Position numbers and translations under genes: made by a program. 64,000 nt of DNA from Variovorax sp. WDL1 (GTDB lineage: Bacteria; Pseudomonadota; Gammaproteobacteria; Burkholderiales; Burkholderiaceae_C). Where the stretch lies: assembly GCF_001541225.1 (NCBI RefSeq), contig NZ_LMTS01000030.1:1-64000 (forward strand), read 5' to 3'. Of this stretch, positions 33,507-41,338 are shown one piece after another. Within the stretch, counting starts at the first letter, position 1. Each line of letters starts with the position of its first letter. The notes under the pieces are model-generated. The model did not search any database. It saw only the letters and a program-made list of their open reading frames with translations, and had not been told where the DNA came from.

Positions 33507-34271
33507 ATGACCATCGCCTTCGTCCCCTCTCGCCTTGCTAACCTGGAGGTCTTCCGCGATGCCGAGTTGGACGAGTTGCGCCTCCTAGCGCAGCACACCC
33601 CGCTTCACGACCTCCTTGACGATCCAGCCTGGCGGGAGGCGTCGGCGATCGACTTCGCCTACACGTCGGGCCGGGTGGAAGGGAACACCTACTCGCGGGA
33701 AGACGCGAACGCGTTGTTGACGGCGGGGACCATCGCCGCGGGCAAGAGCCCCCAGGAAACGCAGATGCTGCTGAACCTGCGCGATGCCCACACGCTGATC
33801 CTCGACAACGCGCACGAGATCGTCCAGGCCGGACTCGCAGGCTTTCGGGAGATCCACCGGGTGCTGATGCGCCAGATCCTACCGGCCGAGCAGCTCGGCG
33901 CGACGCGCACGACCAGGCATGTCCGGATCACCGGCACGGACTACATGCCCCCGCATGGCGCGGCCTACCTCGATGGGCTGGCGGCCGAGATCTTCGCGGG
34001 CCTGGCCCGCGCGGCCAACCCATTCGATGCCTGCCTATATGCCGCATGCAACCTGTCTTACCTCCAGCTGTTCGAGGACGGGAACAAGCGCGCATCGCGG
34101 GTCATCCAGAATGCCCTGCTCGTCGCCGCCGGCCTGTCGCCGATGCTGCTTCCCGAGTCGATGGTCGGCGCCTACCTGGATGCGCAGCTCGTTTACTACG
34201 AGGCCGGCGACTACCTCATGCATCGCGGGCTCATGCTCGAGGCGTTCAGGTTCCGCGCTGCCCTGAACTGA
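33507..34271 (+). CDS. Fic-domain protein with an altered catalytic motif
   Basis: 254 residues. The N-terminal inhibitory-helix motif (S/T)xxxE(G/N) is present as SGRVEGN (54-60), and the Fic core appears at 187-198 as QLFEDGNKRASR. Active Fic AMP-transferases carry HxFx(D/E)GNGRxxR; here the catalytic His position is Gln187 and Gly of the GNGR is Lys194 (Doc kinase-type toxins also have NKR, but keep His). So AMPylation is unlikely and the protein may be inactive, regulatory, or catalyse something else. Two starts are possible (33507, or 33426); 33507 gives the shorter family-like N-terminus. No separate antitoxin gene is adjacent, consistent with an intramolecular inhibitory helix. Confidence 0.78.
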   Translation: MTIAFVPSRLANLEVFRDAELDELRLLAQHTPLHDLLDDPAWREASAIDFAYTSGRVEGNTYSREDANALLTAGTIAAGKSPQETQMLLNLRDAHTLILDNAHEIVQAGLAGFREIHRVLMRQILPAEQLGATRTTRHVRITGTDYMPPHGAAYLDGLAAEIFAGLARAANPFDACLYAACNLSYLQLFEDGNKRASRVIQNALLVAAGLSPMLLPESMVGAYLDAQLVYYEAGDYLMHRGLMLEAFRFRAALN

Positions 34272-34300
34272 GGGGCGTAGCCCGCCGCTACGATCGGCGC

Positions 34301-34516
34301 ATGACCGACTCCTTTGACCTCTTCGCCCGATCCCCTGCCCTGCTGCGCATGCCCTCATGGCTGGGCCCGGATGTGCATGAGGAGATGGAGCTCGCGTTCG
34401 AGCCGGGCGACTACAAGATCACCCCGGGCGATCGCTGGAGCGTCGTGCTGCTCAAGACAGGCGAGACGGTGTACTCGGGCATCGGGCCCGTTGAGATCGT
34501 GCGCTCGCCTCACTGA
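34301..34516 (+). CDS. Small hypothetical protein
   Basis: 71 residues, starting TDSFDLFARSPALLRMPSWL and continuing with an acidic, β-rich second half (ELAFEPGDYKITPGDRWSVV). It begins 30 nt after the Fic gene in the same direction and may be co-expressed. No family recognised; a membrane segment or signal is absent. Supported by position, start codon and normal composition only. Confidence 0.5.
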   Translation: MTDSFDLFARSPALLRMPSWLGPDVHEEMELAFEPGDYKITPGDRWSVVLLKTGETVYSGIGPVEIVRSPH

Positions 34517-34652
34517 TGCGGCCTGAGGCCGCTCGCCGCCGAAGGACATGCCCATGGGTGATCACATCACCGTTCTATCCTTCGGACGAGCCCTCGGACC
34601 GTACAGGCGAACGAAACGCGTGAGAGCCAGGCGAACCAGCGGATCCGATTCG

Positions 34653-34997
34653 CTACGAACGCGCCAGCTTGAGGGAGATGCCAATCCCTTCCTTTTTCAA
34701 CGCCGCAAGCACCATTTCATCGGGCGCCGTCGATGGCTTGCGCGGCAGGCGCACGACAAGCTCATCGCCCTTGAGCTCGGCCTCGAGAAGGCACTGCCCG
34801 ACGGCGGTATAGGACCCGCCCGCGCGCACTGTGTCAGCGCGCGCCACCAGGCGATGGCCTGGCTGCTCCAGATGGGCGTCGATCTTCTTCAGCATTTCCC
34901 GATTCATCGGATGCGGCGGCCACCGAGCAAGGTAGTCCCGGACCTGCGCTAAGAACGCGAGCGTTTCTGCGTGTCGTTCGTCACTGGAGAACTCCAT
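34653..34997 (-). CDS. Hypothetical protein, last gene of a coupled three-gene unit
   Basis: 114 residues (EFSSDERHAETLAFLAQVRD ... ELKGDELVVRLPRKPSTAPD). Predicted mixed helix/strand, soluble. The start (ATGATG at 35000-34995) overlaps the stop codon of the preceding gene, so translation is coupled. I recognise no domain. Convergent with the small gene at 34301. Confidence 0.6.
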   Translation of the reverse strand: MEFSSDERHAETLAFLAQVRDYLARWPPHPMNREMLKKIDAHLEQPGHRLVARADTVRAGGSYTAVGQCLLEAELKGDELVVRLPRKPSTAPDEMVLAALKKEGIGISLKLARS

Positions 34998-35266
34998 CAC
35001 GCCGCCCTTTCCGCCCAGGGGTGCATCAATGGCATCCCGGAGCCGCCGAAGGTCTTCGCGCTGCGTTTCACGACCGCTTCGCGAAGAGCCGCGCCGCGTT
35101 GTGCGTGTCCGATGGCACCTCCTTTGGACGCCGTGAAGAGGCGGCGTAGCGCCGCGGCGCCACGCGTCTCGATGATGTCCCTGTCCACGGCAACTCCTCT
35201 TTCGATCAGATCCGCGGATGTTAGTAGCGCATTGTCATCGTGAGAATCGGTGACGGCCTGGCGCAT
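34997..35266 (-). CDS. Small hypothetical protein, middle gene of a coupled unit
   Basis: 89 residues (RQAVTDSHDDNALLTSADLI, ERGVAVDRDIIETRGAAALR ...), basic in the second half. Starts 2 nt after the stop of the upstream gene and ends overlapping the start of the downstream one. That tight packing is the main evidence that it is real. No known domain. Confidence 0.5.
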   Translation of the reverse strand: MRQAVTDSHDDNALLTSADLIERGVAVDRDIIETRGAAALRRLFTASKGGAIGHAQRGAALREAVVKRSAKTFGGSGMPLMHPWAERAA

Positions 35267-35268
35267 CT

Positions 35269-35607
35269 CTAACGTACTGCCTTGAGGCGGCCGACCACTT
35301 CCGCCACTTTGAGCGGCGGCCGCTCGACGGTGGAAACGTCGCTGGCGGCAATTGGGCGGACGACCTGGAAGCTCCAGACGAGCGGCTCGGTATCTGCCTC
35401 TGACGCGGTGCTGTAGGCGCGGCCCTCGTCGTCGATGAGGATCTCCGCATCGTGGATGTACAGCGTCGCCCCGTCGTCGAGGTCCACGTAGGGCTTCAGC
35501 AGCGCTTCCGGTGTCTGATCCAGCATCTTGCTCACGACCTGGTGCCCGTTGCAATGAACCGTTGCGGCGGCCTCCAGCGCCTTGAAAAGGGTCGTCTTGA
35601 AACTCAT
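35269..35607 (-). CDS. Hypothetical protein, first gene of a coupled unit
   Basis: 112 residues from ATG 35607 (SFKTTLFKALEAAATVHCNG). The C-terminal part reads GATLYIHDAEILIDDEGRAY, a strand-rich segment. No family name can be given. It heads a set of three small genes whose starts and stops touch (35607 to 34653). A 108-nt upstream extension of the frame is Arg-rich and overlaps the divergent gene at 35662, so it was not used. Confidence 0.55.
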   Translation of the reverse strand: MSFKTTLFKALEAAATVHCNGHQVVSKMLDQTPEALLKPYVDLDDGATLYIHDAEILIDDEGRAYSTASEADTEPLVWSFQVVRPIAASDVSTVERPPLKVAEVVGRLKAVR

Positions 35608-35661
35608 GCGGAGATTGTCCCCTCGCCCTGCGCAGAATTGCCTCCGGGTAAAATAGCGCCG

Positions 35662-35865
35662 ATGTCCAACACACAGCTCACCCAGGACGGCCTTCGCTAT
35701 GTCAAGAAGGCACAAGGCTCCATCATCACGACCCCACGCGCCGAAGCCATGATGTCGTGCTTCAAGTGCGGGAAGTTCGCGCTACGTACGGAGATGGCCA
35801 CCCGGCGTTTTCTCGGAAAGAACCATCTCGTCTGCGCGCCGAAGTGCGGATCGACGGCGCCGTGA
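35662..35865 (+). CDS. Small zinc-ribbon-like protein
   Basis: 67 residues with CFKCGK near position 33 and CAPKC near 58, a CxxC/CxxxC pair that could bind one metal ion. N-terminus SNTQLTQDGLRYVKKAQGSI. Divergent from the three-gene unit at 35607 with a 54-nt gap. The role is unknown; small zinc-ribbon proteins of plasmids often bind nucleic acid. Moderately supported. Confidence 0.5.
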   Translation: MSNTQLTQDGLRYVKKAQGSIITTPRAEAMMSCFKCGKFALRTEMATRRFLGKNHLVCAPKCGSTAP

Positions 35866-35989
35866 CGCCCCGCCGTCCTCCGTCTCGATAGCGACTGAGT
35901 GTGGGAGGCGTGCCACAGACGCACGCTTTATGGCTCAGTGTGCGAAAGTTCGCAGCGATTCTGCGCCGCAGATCCCACAATTTCTGCTC

Positions 35990-36307
35990 ATGAACTACCG
36001 CCGTTTGCCGCTCTGGTATCGCCACGCCTGGTGGCTACCTGGCACCGTCACCGCCCTGGCGGTGGGCTTGGCAGCGGCGACGCAAAGCCCAGCGGAACAC
36101 GGCGTCATGCTGTTCGTGGCGATCTTGTGCGCGCTGCCCTGGTCCCTGGCACTTCTTCTCCTGGACTTTGGACAAGGTTTCGCCGAGCGCGGCGCAGTGA
36201 TCGTGTCCCTCGGGTTGGCCACGAACACGGCGCTGGTATGGGGCACGACCGCCCTCCTTCGCGCTCGTTTGCGCCGCCGACTGGGACTTGCTCTAGTCGG
36301 CGCATAG
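35990..36307 (+). CDS. Small integral membrane protein
   Basis: 105 residues with three hydrophobic segments (about 15-35 HAWWLPGTVTALAVGLAAAT; 40-65 GVMLFVAILCALPWSLALLL; 75-92 GAVIVSLGLATNTALVWG) and a basic C-terminus (RARLRRRLG), suggesting the tail is cytoplasmic. Start ATG 35990 is preferred; an upstream in-frame codon at 35930 adds a polar tail. No family recognised. Confidence 0.5.
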   Translation: MNYRRLPLWYRHAWWLPGTVTALAVGLAAATQSPAEHGVMLFVAILCALPWSLALLLLDFGQGFAERGAVIVSLGLATNTALVWGTTALLRARLRRRLGLALVGA

Positions 36308-36582
36308 CATCGGACGCGGCCCATTCTTGCAGGCTGCGGCGGCATGCGGCCATGAACGGTACTTCAGAGGCAATGCTCCGAAGGTCGGCTGACATTTGCG
36401 AAGCGGTCACGCGAAGGGGCCCCTATTCTTAGGAGATGTGCCCATTGCTGAAGTTTGAACGGACTCGACTCCTGCCTGCCTGGGGCCGGGAGCGGTACTT
36501 TAGACGCCGGGCGCTGGAGGTTGGGTAAGAGGCTTGTCGCTTCCGGTGCAAGAGAGATCGCGAAACGCCGCCCGCGGCCGGC

Positions 36583-37827
36583 TCAGGTCTGTTTAGGGAC
36601 GTAGTAGAGGGCGTCAAGGAACGCGGCGCGGCCGTCCCATAGTCTTTGCTCGTCGCCGGCCTGAGTCGGCCGTTCGGCTCTCCACCAAGGGGTCTCCCGA
36701 ATCCTCTCGATGAGGGGCCAGTACGTCTGCGTTGTGAGCGCGCCGCCCTCCATGCCGAAGCCGAATGCGCGCGCGAGGCCGACGCTGTTTCTTTCACTCA
36801 CGCACACGAACACGTCCGGCCGCTTCATGGCGAGCAGTCGCGATCGTGCCGGGATTGCGAGATTCCCTTTTGCAGGATCCTCCTGCAGGAATTGCCGGTA
36901 GTGGTGCTCCTCTACCAGGCCAATGGTAGGGATCGCCTCGAGGGCATCGGACCACTTCGCAGTCTGCTGGGCGAGGGACTCTCGAAACGGCGGGCTCTTC
37001 ATTGCGCCGAACCAGTGCCAGTTGGGCTCGCTCGCGGGCCAGGTTCTGACGGTGCCAGCGATTCGTTCGTGAGCGTCGGGCGGGAGCCCCGCGAAGGTGG
37101 TTGCGTTCGCGAAGAGTTCCTTCACCTTTTCGAGCACCTTCGCGCGCCCATCGAAAGTGTGCGATCCGATCGCGGAGCCATCCTCCTTGAAGACTAAATC
37201 TGCGTAGGTCGGCCAGTCGAGCTTGTAGGGATCCGGCAGATTGAGCCCTTGCAGTAGCGGAGGCGTCACCTTCACCTTCGGCTTGGCTACGAATTCTTTC
37301 AGGGGCTTCGTAGCCTGCTTGCGCTGCGCGTAATGGTGGCTGTAGTTGAAAAGCCAGCCATCGTCCGGCAGCTGTGCTTCGGGGCTCATGAAGACATCCG
37401 AGACGTATTTCCACATCTTCTTCATCTGCTCATCGCCATGTGCGGCCTCAATCGCAACGCAGGCCTCGTCGTTCCGGTGGAATGCGCCGCGCGTCAGGTT
37501 ATGGCTGCCGATGATGGCCACCGCGCGGACGTCATCGGTGAAGAGGTACATCTTGCTGTGGAACATGGGCAGGCGATCGGGCTCGAGCACCCGGAACTTG
37601 TCGCCAACGGCATCCCGCATGGCGGCGATGGCTTGGGGCGCCGTGATCCAGTCGGCTGTCCCGGTGAGCAGGAACTTGAACTTGCCCGCATGCTGCATCG
37701 CGGCCTCGAAGACGTCGCTGTTTCCCGTCGTCCAGGCAACGGCCCAGGCGGCGCGCTTGCACGTCTCCAGTTCGGCAGTGAGGTGCTTGACCACTGCCTG
37801 GCGGTCGGACAGGAACAAAAATTCCAT
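36583..37827 (-). CDS. Phospholipase-D-like (HKD) domain protein
   Basis: 414 residues. One HKD-type motif: FHSKMYLFTD (His90, Lys92) followed by AIIGSHNLTRGAFHRNDEAC, where GSxN and a downstream acidic residue complete the site. A single HKD implies dimerisation for activity, as in bacterial Nuc-type nucleases and several restriction or defence proteins. The C-terminal 250 residues (for example DLVFKEDGSAIGSHTFDGRA) are uncharacterised. Start ATG 37827; the 29 upstream in-frame residues are Arg-rich and were left out. Stand-alone gene with gaps of about 260-275 nt on each side. A nuclease role is plausible but inferred. Confidence 0.75.
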   Translation of the reverse strand: MEFLFLSDRQAVVKHLTAELETCKRAAWAVAWTTGNSDVFEAAMQHAGKFKFLLTGTADWITAPQAIAAMRDAVGDKFRVLEPDRLPMFHSKMYLFTDDVRAVAIIGSHNLTRGAFHRNDEACVAIEAAHGDEQMKKMWKYVSDVFMSPEAQLPDDGWLFNYSHHYAQRKQATKPLKEFVAKPKVKVTPPLLQGLNLPDPYKLDWPTYADLVFKEDGSAIGSHTFDGRAKVLEKVKELFANATTFAGLPPDAHERIAGTVRTWPASEPNWHWFGAMKSPPFRESLAQQTAKWSDALEAIPTIGLVEEHHYRQFLQEDPAKGNLAIPARSRLLAMKRPDVFVCVSERNSVGLARAFGFGMEGGALTTQTYWPLIERIRETPWWRAERPTQAGDEQRLWDGRAAFLDALYYVPKQT

Positions 37828-38086
37828 AGGTTGGCCCAAATGCGACCGCAACGGTCGGGTTGACTCACCTGGCCGGACGGGGATCGCCCTGCCGAAGGCC
37901 CTTGCGGCCCGCACGCGGCTGGCGCGTCGTTCCGTGTCGGGGTGTTCTGATTCTCGCCGGTGCTACCCGGTTCATTGGTAGCGCAGCGAATGGCGACGGG
38001 AAGGCTAGGACCGCTTGCCGCCCGAGACCCGGCGTTGCCCTTGGGGCTTTGACAGGTCCGCAATGGGGCCGATTGCCGTCCGTTGC

Positions 38087-38359
38087 TCAACCAGCGCCTT
38101 CAAGGGCTGCAATATATGGCAGGACTTTCGGATGCGCCTGGACCCACTGCTCGCCCAAAAACGCCGATACCGAGCCAGAGCCGATGACGCTCACGATTGA
38201 ACCGAACTTGGACGCGGCCTGCAGCAGCTCGTGGGTCGCATGCATCGCGTGCTCGCCCGCAGCCGACTCCGGCTCGCCAGCTTCAATGTCCCATTCCTTC
38301 TGAATTGCCGCGATGAGCTTGCCGGCGGCAACCTCAAGAGGTGTTCGTGAACGTGTCAT
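38087..38359 (-). CDS. Small hypothetical protein
   Basis: 90 residues, helical (TRSRTPLEVAAGKLIAAIQK ... HAMHATHELLQAASKFGSIV), soluble. ATG at 38359. It follows the gene at 38440-39213 by 80 nt in the same direction. No family recognised. Confidence 0.5.
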   Translation of the reverse strand: MTRSRTPLEVAAGKLIAAIQKEWDIEAGEPESAAGEHAMHATHELLQAASKFGSIVSVIGSGSVSAFLGEQWVQAHPKVLPYIAALEGAG

Positions 38360-38439
38360 ACGCGCAAATCTAACCTGCTGGCGAACGTCTGCTCGTGGCC
38401 GACTCTATCCCCTCCTTGCTGACGGCGTCATGGGCCTTT

Positions 38440-39213
38440 TTACTTCCGCCCCCCGGACGAGCGGCCTTCCGGGACGACTGTGCGCACCTCAAATCCATCC
38501 TCGACCTCGTTGAGCGGCATCCTCGCTTTGAACATTCGCTCTGTCCGCTGATCACGCACCGCAACGCTCAGCAGCGAGAGGTATCGAACCTTCTGGGCAA
38601 CGGTAACCTCCGGGCTAGCGTTCGAGGCCATCGCGACCTCGGTAAAGTCCAAGACCTCCTCCGGGCCGTATGCCTGAACACCGAGCCGGTACTCAATTAG
38701 ATGTTGGGTTGCGCCAGCTGTCATGTAAACGGAACGAGTCGACGTTTTCTTTTCCTGAGCTTTCGTACCGAGCTTGAGAGGCGGCGGCGAACCTTCGCCG
38801 TCACCGTCTGCGCCCCCGGAAGACTCCTTGAGGGTCGCCTCGGCCGAGCGAGCTTCGAAACCGAAGCCGGCATCGAGAAGGCGACTATTCAGATACCCGT
38901 CGTCGTAGTCGTTCAGAATTTCGAAACCAGCGAGTACGCCATCGTCAGATACGGTGTACCAACCGTGCATATTGTCGAGAGGATAGGAAAGTGGGCGCCG
39001 GCCGTTAATAGATGCGAAGCGCGCGTCAGCCGACTCGCATACAAACGAGACGCAGCCGTCCAAGCCGCAGTTGCACCGCCCCACCAGGTGCAGCGACCCG
39101 AGCTGTTCTAGCAGTTCGGGCCGATCAAGGCTGAGGGTCTCCTCCACGTGTGCGTAAAAACGCGGCATTGCGTTCTTAATGAAGACTCTGTCATCGCGGT
39201 TCTGCGTTGTCAT
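38440..39213 (-). CDS. Hypothetical protein with N-terminal CxCxxxxC cluster
   Basis: 257 residues. Near position 48 it reads GRCNCGLDGCVSFVC, a cysteine-rich knuckle, followed by a strand-rich section (WYTVSDDGVLAGFEILNDYD), a Gly/Ser/Asp linker around 135-150, and a polar C-terminal half. No known domain. Same direction as the two small genes to its left. Real-gene status rests on length, ATG start and normal composition. Confidence 0.6.
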   Translation of the reverse strand: MTTQNRDDRVFIKNAMPRFYAHVEETLSLDRPELLEQLGSLHLVGRCNCGLDGCVSFVCESADARFASINGRRPLSYPLDNMHGWYTVSDDGVLAGFEILNDYDDGYLNSRLLDAGFGFEARSAEATLKESSGGADGDGEGSPPPLKLGTKAQEKKTSTRSVYMTAGATQHLIEYRLGVQAYGPEEVLDFTEVAMASNASPEVTVAQKVRYLSLLSVAVRDQRTERMFKARMPLNEVEDGFEVRTVVPEGRSSGGRK

Positions 39214-39378
39214 TCAGCTCCTGGGTCGAGGTATGGGCGCTCCGCCGTCGCGCGGCCGGTATGCATTCTGGCAGGGCTTTTCAACGCCACAACCGCTGCC
39301 CTGAGCAATGGGCTCGGATGGCCGGTGTTTGGCCGCAAGCGGCCAATGGCGTTGTGCGACCACCCCGGTTTTCCAGAC

Positions 39379-39675
39379 TCAGCTAACCGCCTTGCAGCGC
39401 ACCAGAACGCTACGGCTCACGACTGAGCCAGCCGTGAATGAGCCACCAGAGCCAGCGAAGAAAAAGGGCGTCACGGAGCCGTCCTGTTTGGCAATGTCGT
39501 AGCCCGCGCTCCCGCAGATTTCCCCCGCCTTCTCGTAGCAGGCATCAATGCTCAGCACCGAGCCGTCGCACGAGATTTTGTGCAGCGGCTTGCCGTCCTG
39601 GCCAATGATCGTCCGAGAGGTTGCGCAGCCGCCGAGCGCGAGCGCCGACGAAAGGAGGAGGATGATTTTTTTCAT
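39379..39675 (-). CDS. Small lipoprotein
   Basis: 98 residues: KKIILLLSSALALGGCATS is a lipoprotein signal with lipobox LGGC (Cys17). The mature part has paired cysteines (KISCDGSVLSIDACYEKAGE, ICGSAGYDIA) and a Gly/Ser-rich hydrophobic stretch near the end. It resembles small YecR-type lipoproteins but I would not name it. Outer- or inner-membrane anchoring is expected. Alone in its orientation, with a 357-nt non-coding region upstream. Confidence 0.65.
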   Translation of the reverse strand: MKKIILLLSSALALGGCATSRTIIGQDGKPLHKISCDGSVLSIDACYEKAGEICGSAGYDIAKQDGSVTPFFFAGSGGSFTAGSVVSRSVLVRCKAVS

Positions 39676-40032
39676 GCTGCTAGCGTAGCGGCACGCACTG
39701 CCACCCGCACGGCACTTTTCCACAGTCGGCGGTGAACGTCGCCACTTGGACCGGAACCGATGCCCGGTGGATGCGTCTCTGCTGAGGCCATTCGAGTCGC
39801 CCACCGTACCGGCCTTCCAGAACGAAGGTTTGGAGACCCCAGGCGCTGCTGCGGCGCGTCGCCGCCGATGCAACTTTTCGACACAAGGCATCCTGCCGGG
39901 GAAGAAGCACATCACGGCTTGACTAGGTCTTCCACGCCATGGGCCGAGTCATACCGAGCGTTTGCTTTGCGGTTTAAGTCAAGGTGGCGAGAAGAATGTC
40001 AGGCTGAACGCGGCCGTGGCGTCGAGCCGAAC
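39676..40032. other. Intergenic region with a rearranged duplicate segment
   Basis: No gene. Bases 39811-39826 (GGCCTTCCAGAACGAA) repeat 41150-41165 in the same orientation, and 39838-39866 repeat 41183-41211 as a perfect 29-bp inverted copy. The source at 41150-41227 is the 5' end of the hypothetical gene 40553-41227, so this region carries a scrambled relic of that gene start. Confidence 0.6.
39811..39866 (+). repeat. Scrambled copy (direct 16 bp + inverted 29 bp) of 41150-41211
   Basis: The 16-bp part is a direct repeat and the 29-bp part an inverted repeat of the same downstream locus, with unlike spacers of 11 and 17 bases between the two parts. In the intact gene the pieces encode QALLRRVAA and SFWKA. 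See the corresponding finding. Confidence 0.6.
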
Positions 40033-40551
40033 TCAAGGCTCAGCAGCAAGCCGGCAGATCACCTGGTCGCCGACGCGCAACGTTCCGCCTTGAAGCACCC
40101 GCGCCGTAAACCCTCCATGCCCTCGCATCAGGTTGTAGCCGCCCGGCCCGAGCACCTCCTCCATTCGAGAACATGGCTCACAAGGTCCAGTGATCTCCAG
40201 ACGGACCTCGTCCCCAATCGCCACTTCGAGAGGCTGATCCCGAAAGAGGGAACGTGCTGCCGTCAAGTTCAGGCCCGAAATCACCAGGTTGCGTCGCAGC
40301 AAGGCCGGGTCCAGCTGAGGCAGTTCCGCAAGGGCGGCCACGACCGGCAGATGCTCGGCTTGGATCAGAGTAATCTGCCGGCGGCCACCAGCGCGGCCGC
40401 TGGAGCTGTGGTCTCCTTCGAGCCCTTGATCGACAAGGGCCATGACTTGGCCCACCGAAATTGTCGGAGCGCGCCGGGAGGGACGGAGATGAATGGAATC
40501 GACGCGGCCCGCCCGGGGGAAGCGGCGGGTCAGAGCGCGGAGGTCCTCCAT
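40033..40551 (-). CDS. MOSC-domain protein
   Basis: 172 residues spanning a complete MOSC domain: [32 protein letters not shown], and [13 protein letters not shown] with the conserved Cys, then [24 protein letters not shown] proteins (YiiM/YcbX-type, and the C-terminal part of molybdenum-cofactor sulfurases) move sulfur or reduce N-hydroxylated compounds with molybdenum cofactor. ATG at 40551 is 1 nt past the stop of the upstream gene, so the two are coupled. Substrate not evident. Confidence 0.82.
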   Translation of the reverse strand: MEDLRALTRRFPRAGRVDSIHLRPSRRAPTISVGQVMALVDQGLEGDHSSSGRAGGRRQITLIQAEHLPVVAALAELPQLDPALLRRNLVISGLNLTAARSLFRDQPLEVAIGDEVRLEITGPCEPCSRMEEVLGPGGYNLMRGHGGFTARVLQGGTLRVGDQVICRLAAEP

Positions 40552-40552
40552 G

Positions 40553-41227
40553 CTAAAAGCCGCCCGCGGCGAGGTGACGCAGGGCGGGCGCCAACTGCAC
40601 CCCCCGTGCCTGCCTCACAGCCGCATTGATGATGTTGCCATCCGAGGCGACATCCATCTCGACCATAGTCCCGACGTACTCGACCAGCATCTCGTGTTCG
40701 CGCATGCCGGGGACCGGGTCATCGATGTGGCCAAACCCAGCGAGCACCTCGCCGTCGATCAGACGGTACAGCAGCAGGATCCAGTGGTGGTTGTCGAGCT
40801 CCGGTGACTGCTCGGCCGTGGCGATGAACCCCGGCGCCGCGGCGATCGCGCGCAGGCCTGCAGCGAACGCCTGCAACGTCTCCGGCAACGCCATCGATCC
40901 CCCGTTCGGCTGAGCCGCCTGGATGGCTCTGGCCATGGCCGCTGCAGCGAGGGCTCGCAAAGCGGTGCTGCGGGCTTCATCGACCTCGTGCCTCAGTGAC
41001 GCCAGCTGCGCCGGCAAGATCGCCGCGGCCGCGACCCAAAGATTGCCCGTGTCGATCAGGTAGACGAACGCATCGGTCGCCAGCGGCTGCCGTCCCGCGT
41101 GGAGATCGAGGCCCCAGTTCGGCCTGGGCTCCTGCGCCAGCGCGCCAATGGCCTTCCAGAACGAACGCTCCGGGCTGGACGTGGCGGCGACGCGCCGCAG
41201 CAGCGCCTGGGTCTTGAACGACGACAA
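40553..41227 (-). CDS. Hypothetical protein coupled to the MOSC gene
   Basis: 224 residues, Ala-rich and helical, no signal or TM segment ([20 protein letters not shown] at the N-terminus; [20 protein letters not shown] in the second half). TTG start at 41227, supported by AGGAA 8 nt upstream. Its stop lies 1 nt before the MOSC start. No family recognised. A scrambled copy of its first 25 codons lies at 39811-39866. Confidence 0.6.
   Translation of the reverse strand: MSSFKTQALLRRVAATSSPERSFWKAIGALAQEPRPNWGLDLHAGRQPLATDAFVYLIDTGNLWVAAAAILPAQLASLRHEVDEARSTALRALAAAAMARAIQAAQPNGGSMALPETLQAFAAGLRAIAAAPGFIATAEQSPELDNHHWILLLYRLIDGEVLAGFGHIDDPVPGMREHEMLVEYVGTMVEMDVASDGNIINAAVRQARGVQLAPALRHLAAGGF
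41150..41211 (+). repeat. Parent copy of the scrambled repeat at 39811-39866
   Basis: Contains GGCCTTCCAGAACGAA (41150-41165) and the 29-bp unit 41183-41211 which recurs inverted 1.3 kb to the left. Lies within the 5' end of the hypothetical gene 40553-41227. Confidence 0.6.
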
Positions 41228-41338
41228 CTTTCGGCTTCCTTGGAGGGACTCCCCGGCATGCTACTCCTCCCATTCATCGGTTACCGGCGCCGCTGCCCTA
41301 GCGAGATCAAGAGCGCCTCCCGTAAAGTTGGTGGCGAC

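Noticed and set aside
34992-35243. Plus-strand frame opposite the middle small gene
   Set aside because: The minus-strand frame shares touching starts and stops with its neighbours, so the plus-strand frame is the shadow.
36428-36530. Short frame after AGGAG at 36431
   Set aside because: AGGAG is only one base from the ATG, too close for a working ribosome-binding site, and the 30-residue product is featureless.
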